Assembly (NCBI GenBank): GCA_000436735.1
Contig: FR887227.1
Location: 1,892-7,237 of the forward strand
Reading direction: 5' to 3'
DNA from: Firmicutes bacterium CAG:170
GTDB lineage: Bacteria > Bacillota > Clostridia > Oscillospirales > Oscillospiraceae
DNA length: 5,346 nt
Shown here: positions 4,776 to 5,346 of the stretch, piece by piece
How positions within the stretch are numbered: position 1 is the first letter of the stretch
How the letters are laid out: every line of letters begins with the position of its first letter
Made by a program: the position numbers and the translations under genes
The notes under the pieces: model-generated
What the model was told of the DNA's origin: nothing
Seen by the model: only the letters and a program-made list of their open reading frames with translations
Databases searched by the model: none

Positions 4776-5346
4776 ATGGACCTATCCGCTTACTTCGCTT
4801 CTCTGAATCTTCTGAATCTGCTTTCACGAATGCCTGCTGCGGTGGCACAGGGCCTGATCTGGGGCCTGATGGCGCTGGGCGTGTTCGTCACGTTCCGCCT
4901 GCTCGACATCGCCGATCTGACGGTGGACGGCTCGTTTGCGACGGGCGGCGCGGTCACGGTCATGCTCCTGCTGGCCGGATGGCCGGCATGGGCGGCGCTG
5001 CTGGCAGCCATTCTGGCGGGCGTGCTGACGGGCCTGTGCACAGGCTGGCTGCACACGAAGCTGGGCATTCCGGCCATTCTGGCGGGTATCCTGACGCAGT
5101 TTTCCCTGTATTCCATCAACCTGCGCATCATGGCCGGAAAGGCCAACCAGACGGCCAGCATCAAGAAATTCGGAATGTTTTGGGACGCGGAGAGCGGCGG
5201 AAGGGGCCTGCTCGTGTCCTCGCTGCACATCCCGCAGGCCATCGCAGTCGGCGCAGTGCTGGCGGCGCTGGTGATCGGACTGTTCTACTGGTATTTCGGA
5301 ACGGAGCAGGGCAGCGCCCTCCGCGCGACCGGCTCCAATCCCGCCA
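4776..5346 (+). CDS. ABC transporter permease, TrpY-like (BPD_transp_2 family), 5' part
   Basis: The first 190 residues of an inner-membrane permease; the frame is open to the window edge, so the C-terminus is missing (the family is usually about 280-300 long). The characteristic N-terminal block QGLIWGLMALGVFVTFRLLD (25-44) is followed by IADLTVDGSFATGGAV (45-60), then LGIPAILAGILTQFSLYSIN (96-115) with LRIMAGKAN after it, and near the end GTEQGSALRATGSNP (175-189), probably the cytoplasmic loop that meets the ATPase. Membrane segments are visible at roughly 23-42, 56-91, 98-118 and 152-173. The start at 4776 has GAGG 8 bases upstream; the next in-frame ATG, codon 19, has none. It would form the channel for the solute delivered by the upstream lipoprotein; an ATP-binding subunit gene is expected next. 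The assignment to the branched-chain/aromatic permease superfamily is firm, the substrate inferred. Confidence 0.92.
   Translation, partial: MDLSAYFASLNLLNLLSRMPAAVAQGLIWGLMALGVFVTFRLLDIADLTVDGSFATGGAVTVMLLLAGWPAWAALLAAILAGVLTGLCTGWLHTKLGIPAILAGILTQFSLYSINLRIMAGKANQTASIKKFGMFWDAESGGRGLLVSSLHIPQAIAVGAVLAALVIGLFYWYFGTEQGSALRATGSNPA

Noticed and set aside
4802..4819. Tandem 9-bp repeat TCTGAATCT near the start of the permease gene
   Set aside because: Two in-frame copies encode Leu-Asn-Leu twice; it is a trivial short duplication that keeps the frame, with no sign of a functional role.

Overview
The window looks like chromosomal DNA of a GC-rich clostridial Firmicute, most likely an Oscillospiraceae-type gut anaerobe. 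The reasons are about 60% GC in most coding regions, strong AGGAG-type ribosome sites, a paired radical SAM / DUF2344 gene set typical of Clostridia, and a lipoprotein-dependent ABC importer of the TrpXYZ type. This placement is inference from gene families and base composition; there is no rRNA to confirm it.

Layout. (1) Bases 1-958, + strand: the last 101 codons of a B12-binding-type radical SAM protein (TIGR03960-like), overlapping by 8 bases its usual partner, a DUF2344 / TIGR03936 protein. (2) Bases 959-1053: a perfect 13-bp hairpin between convergent genes, probably a two-way terminator. (3) Bases 1054-1569, - strand: a single GNAT acetyltransferase gene, clearly poorer in GC (about 45%) than its neighbours, with its own promoter. 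(4) Bases 1570-1892: a very AT-rich divergent intergenic region holding the GNAT promoter, an 18-bp operator-like inverted repeat and a good promoter for the next gene. (5) Bases 1893-3263, + strand: a full-length citrate synthase / 2-methylcitrate synthase with all three catalytic residues. (6) Bases 3264-3713: a 450-base region with no long gene but a dense regulatory layout: a near-consensus promoter, a 50-codon reading frame with a strong ribosome site and a Tyr/Phe run, a 12-bp hairpin straight after that run, and a strong intrinsic terminator. (7) Bases 3714-5346, + strand: a substrate-binding lipoprotein and the start of its permease. The ATP-binding subunit would be expected just beyond the window.

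How it works together. The radical SAM pair, the acetyltransferase, citrate synthase and the ABC importer look like four separate transcription units. The most interesting one is the last. Its family includes importers of aromatic amino acids, and its only evident promoter lies upstream of both a Tyr/Phe-rich short frame and an intrinsic terminator. Transcription must therefore read through the terminator to reach the transporter. This is the arrangement expected of leader-peptide attenuation by tyrosine (or phenylalanine) supply. No T-box signature was seen. The antiterminator fold I can draw is imperfect, so the mechanism is a hypothesis.
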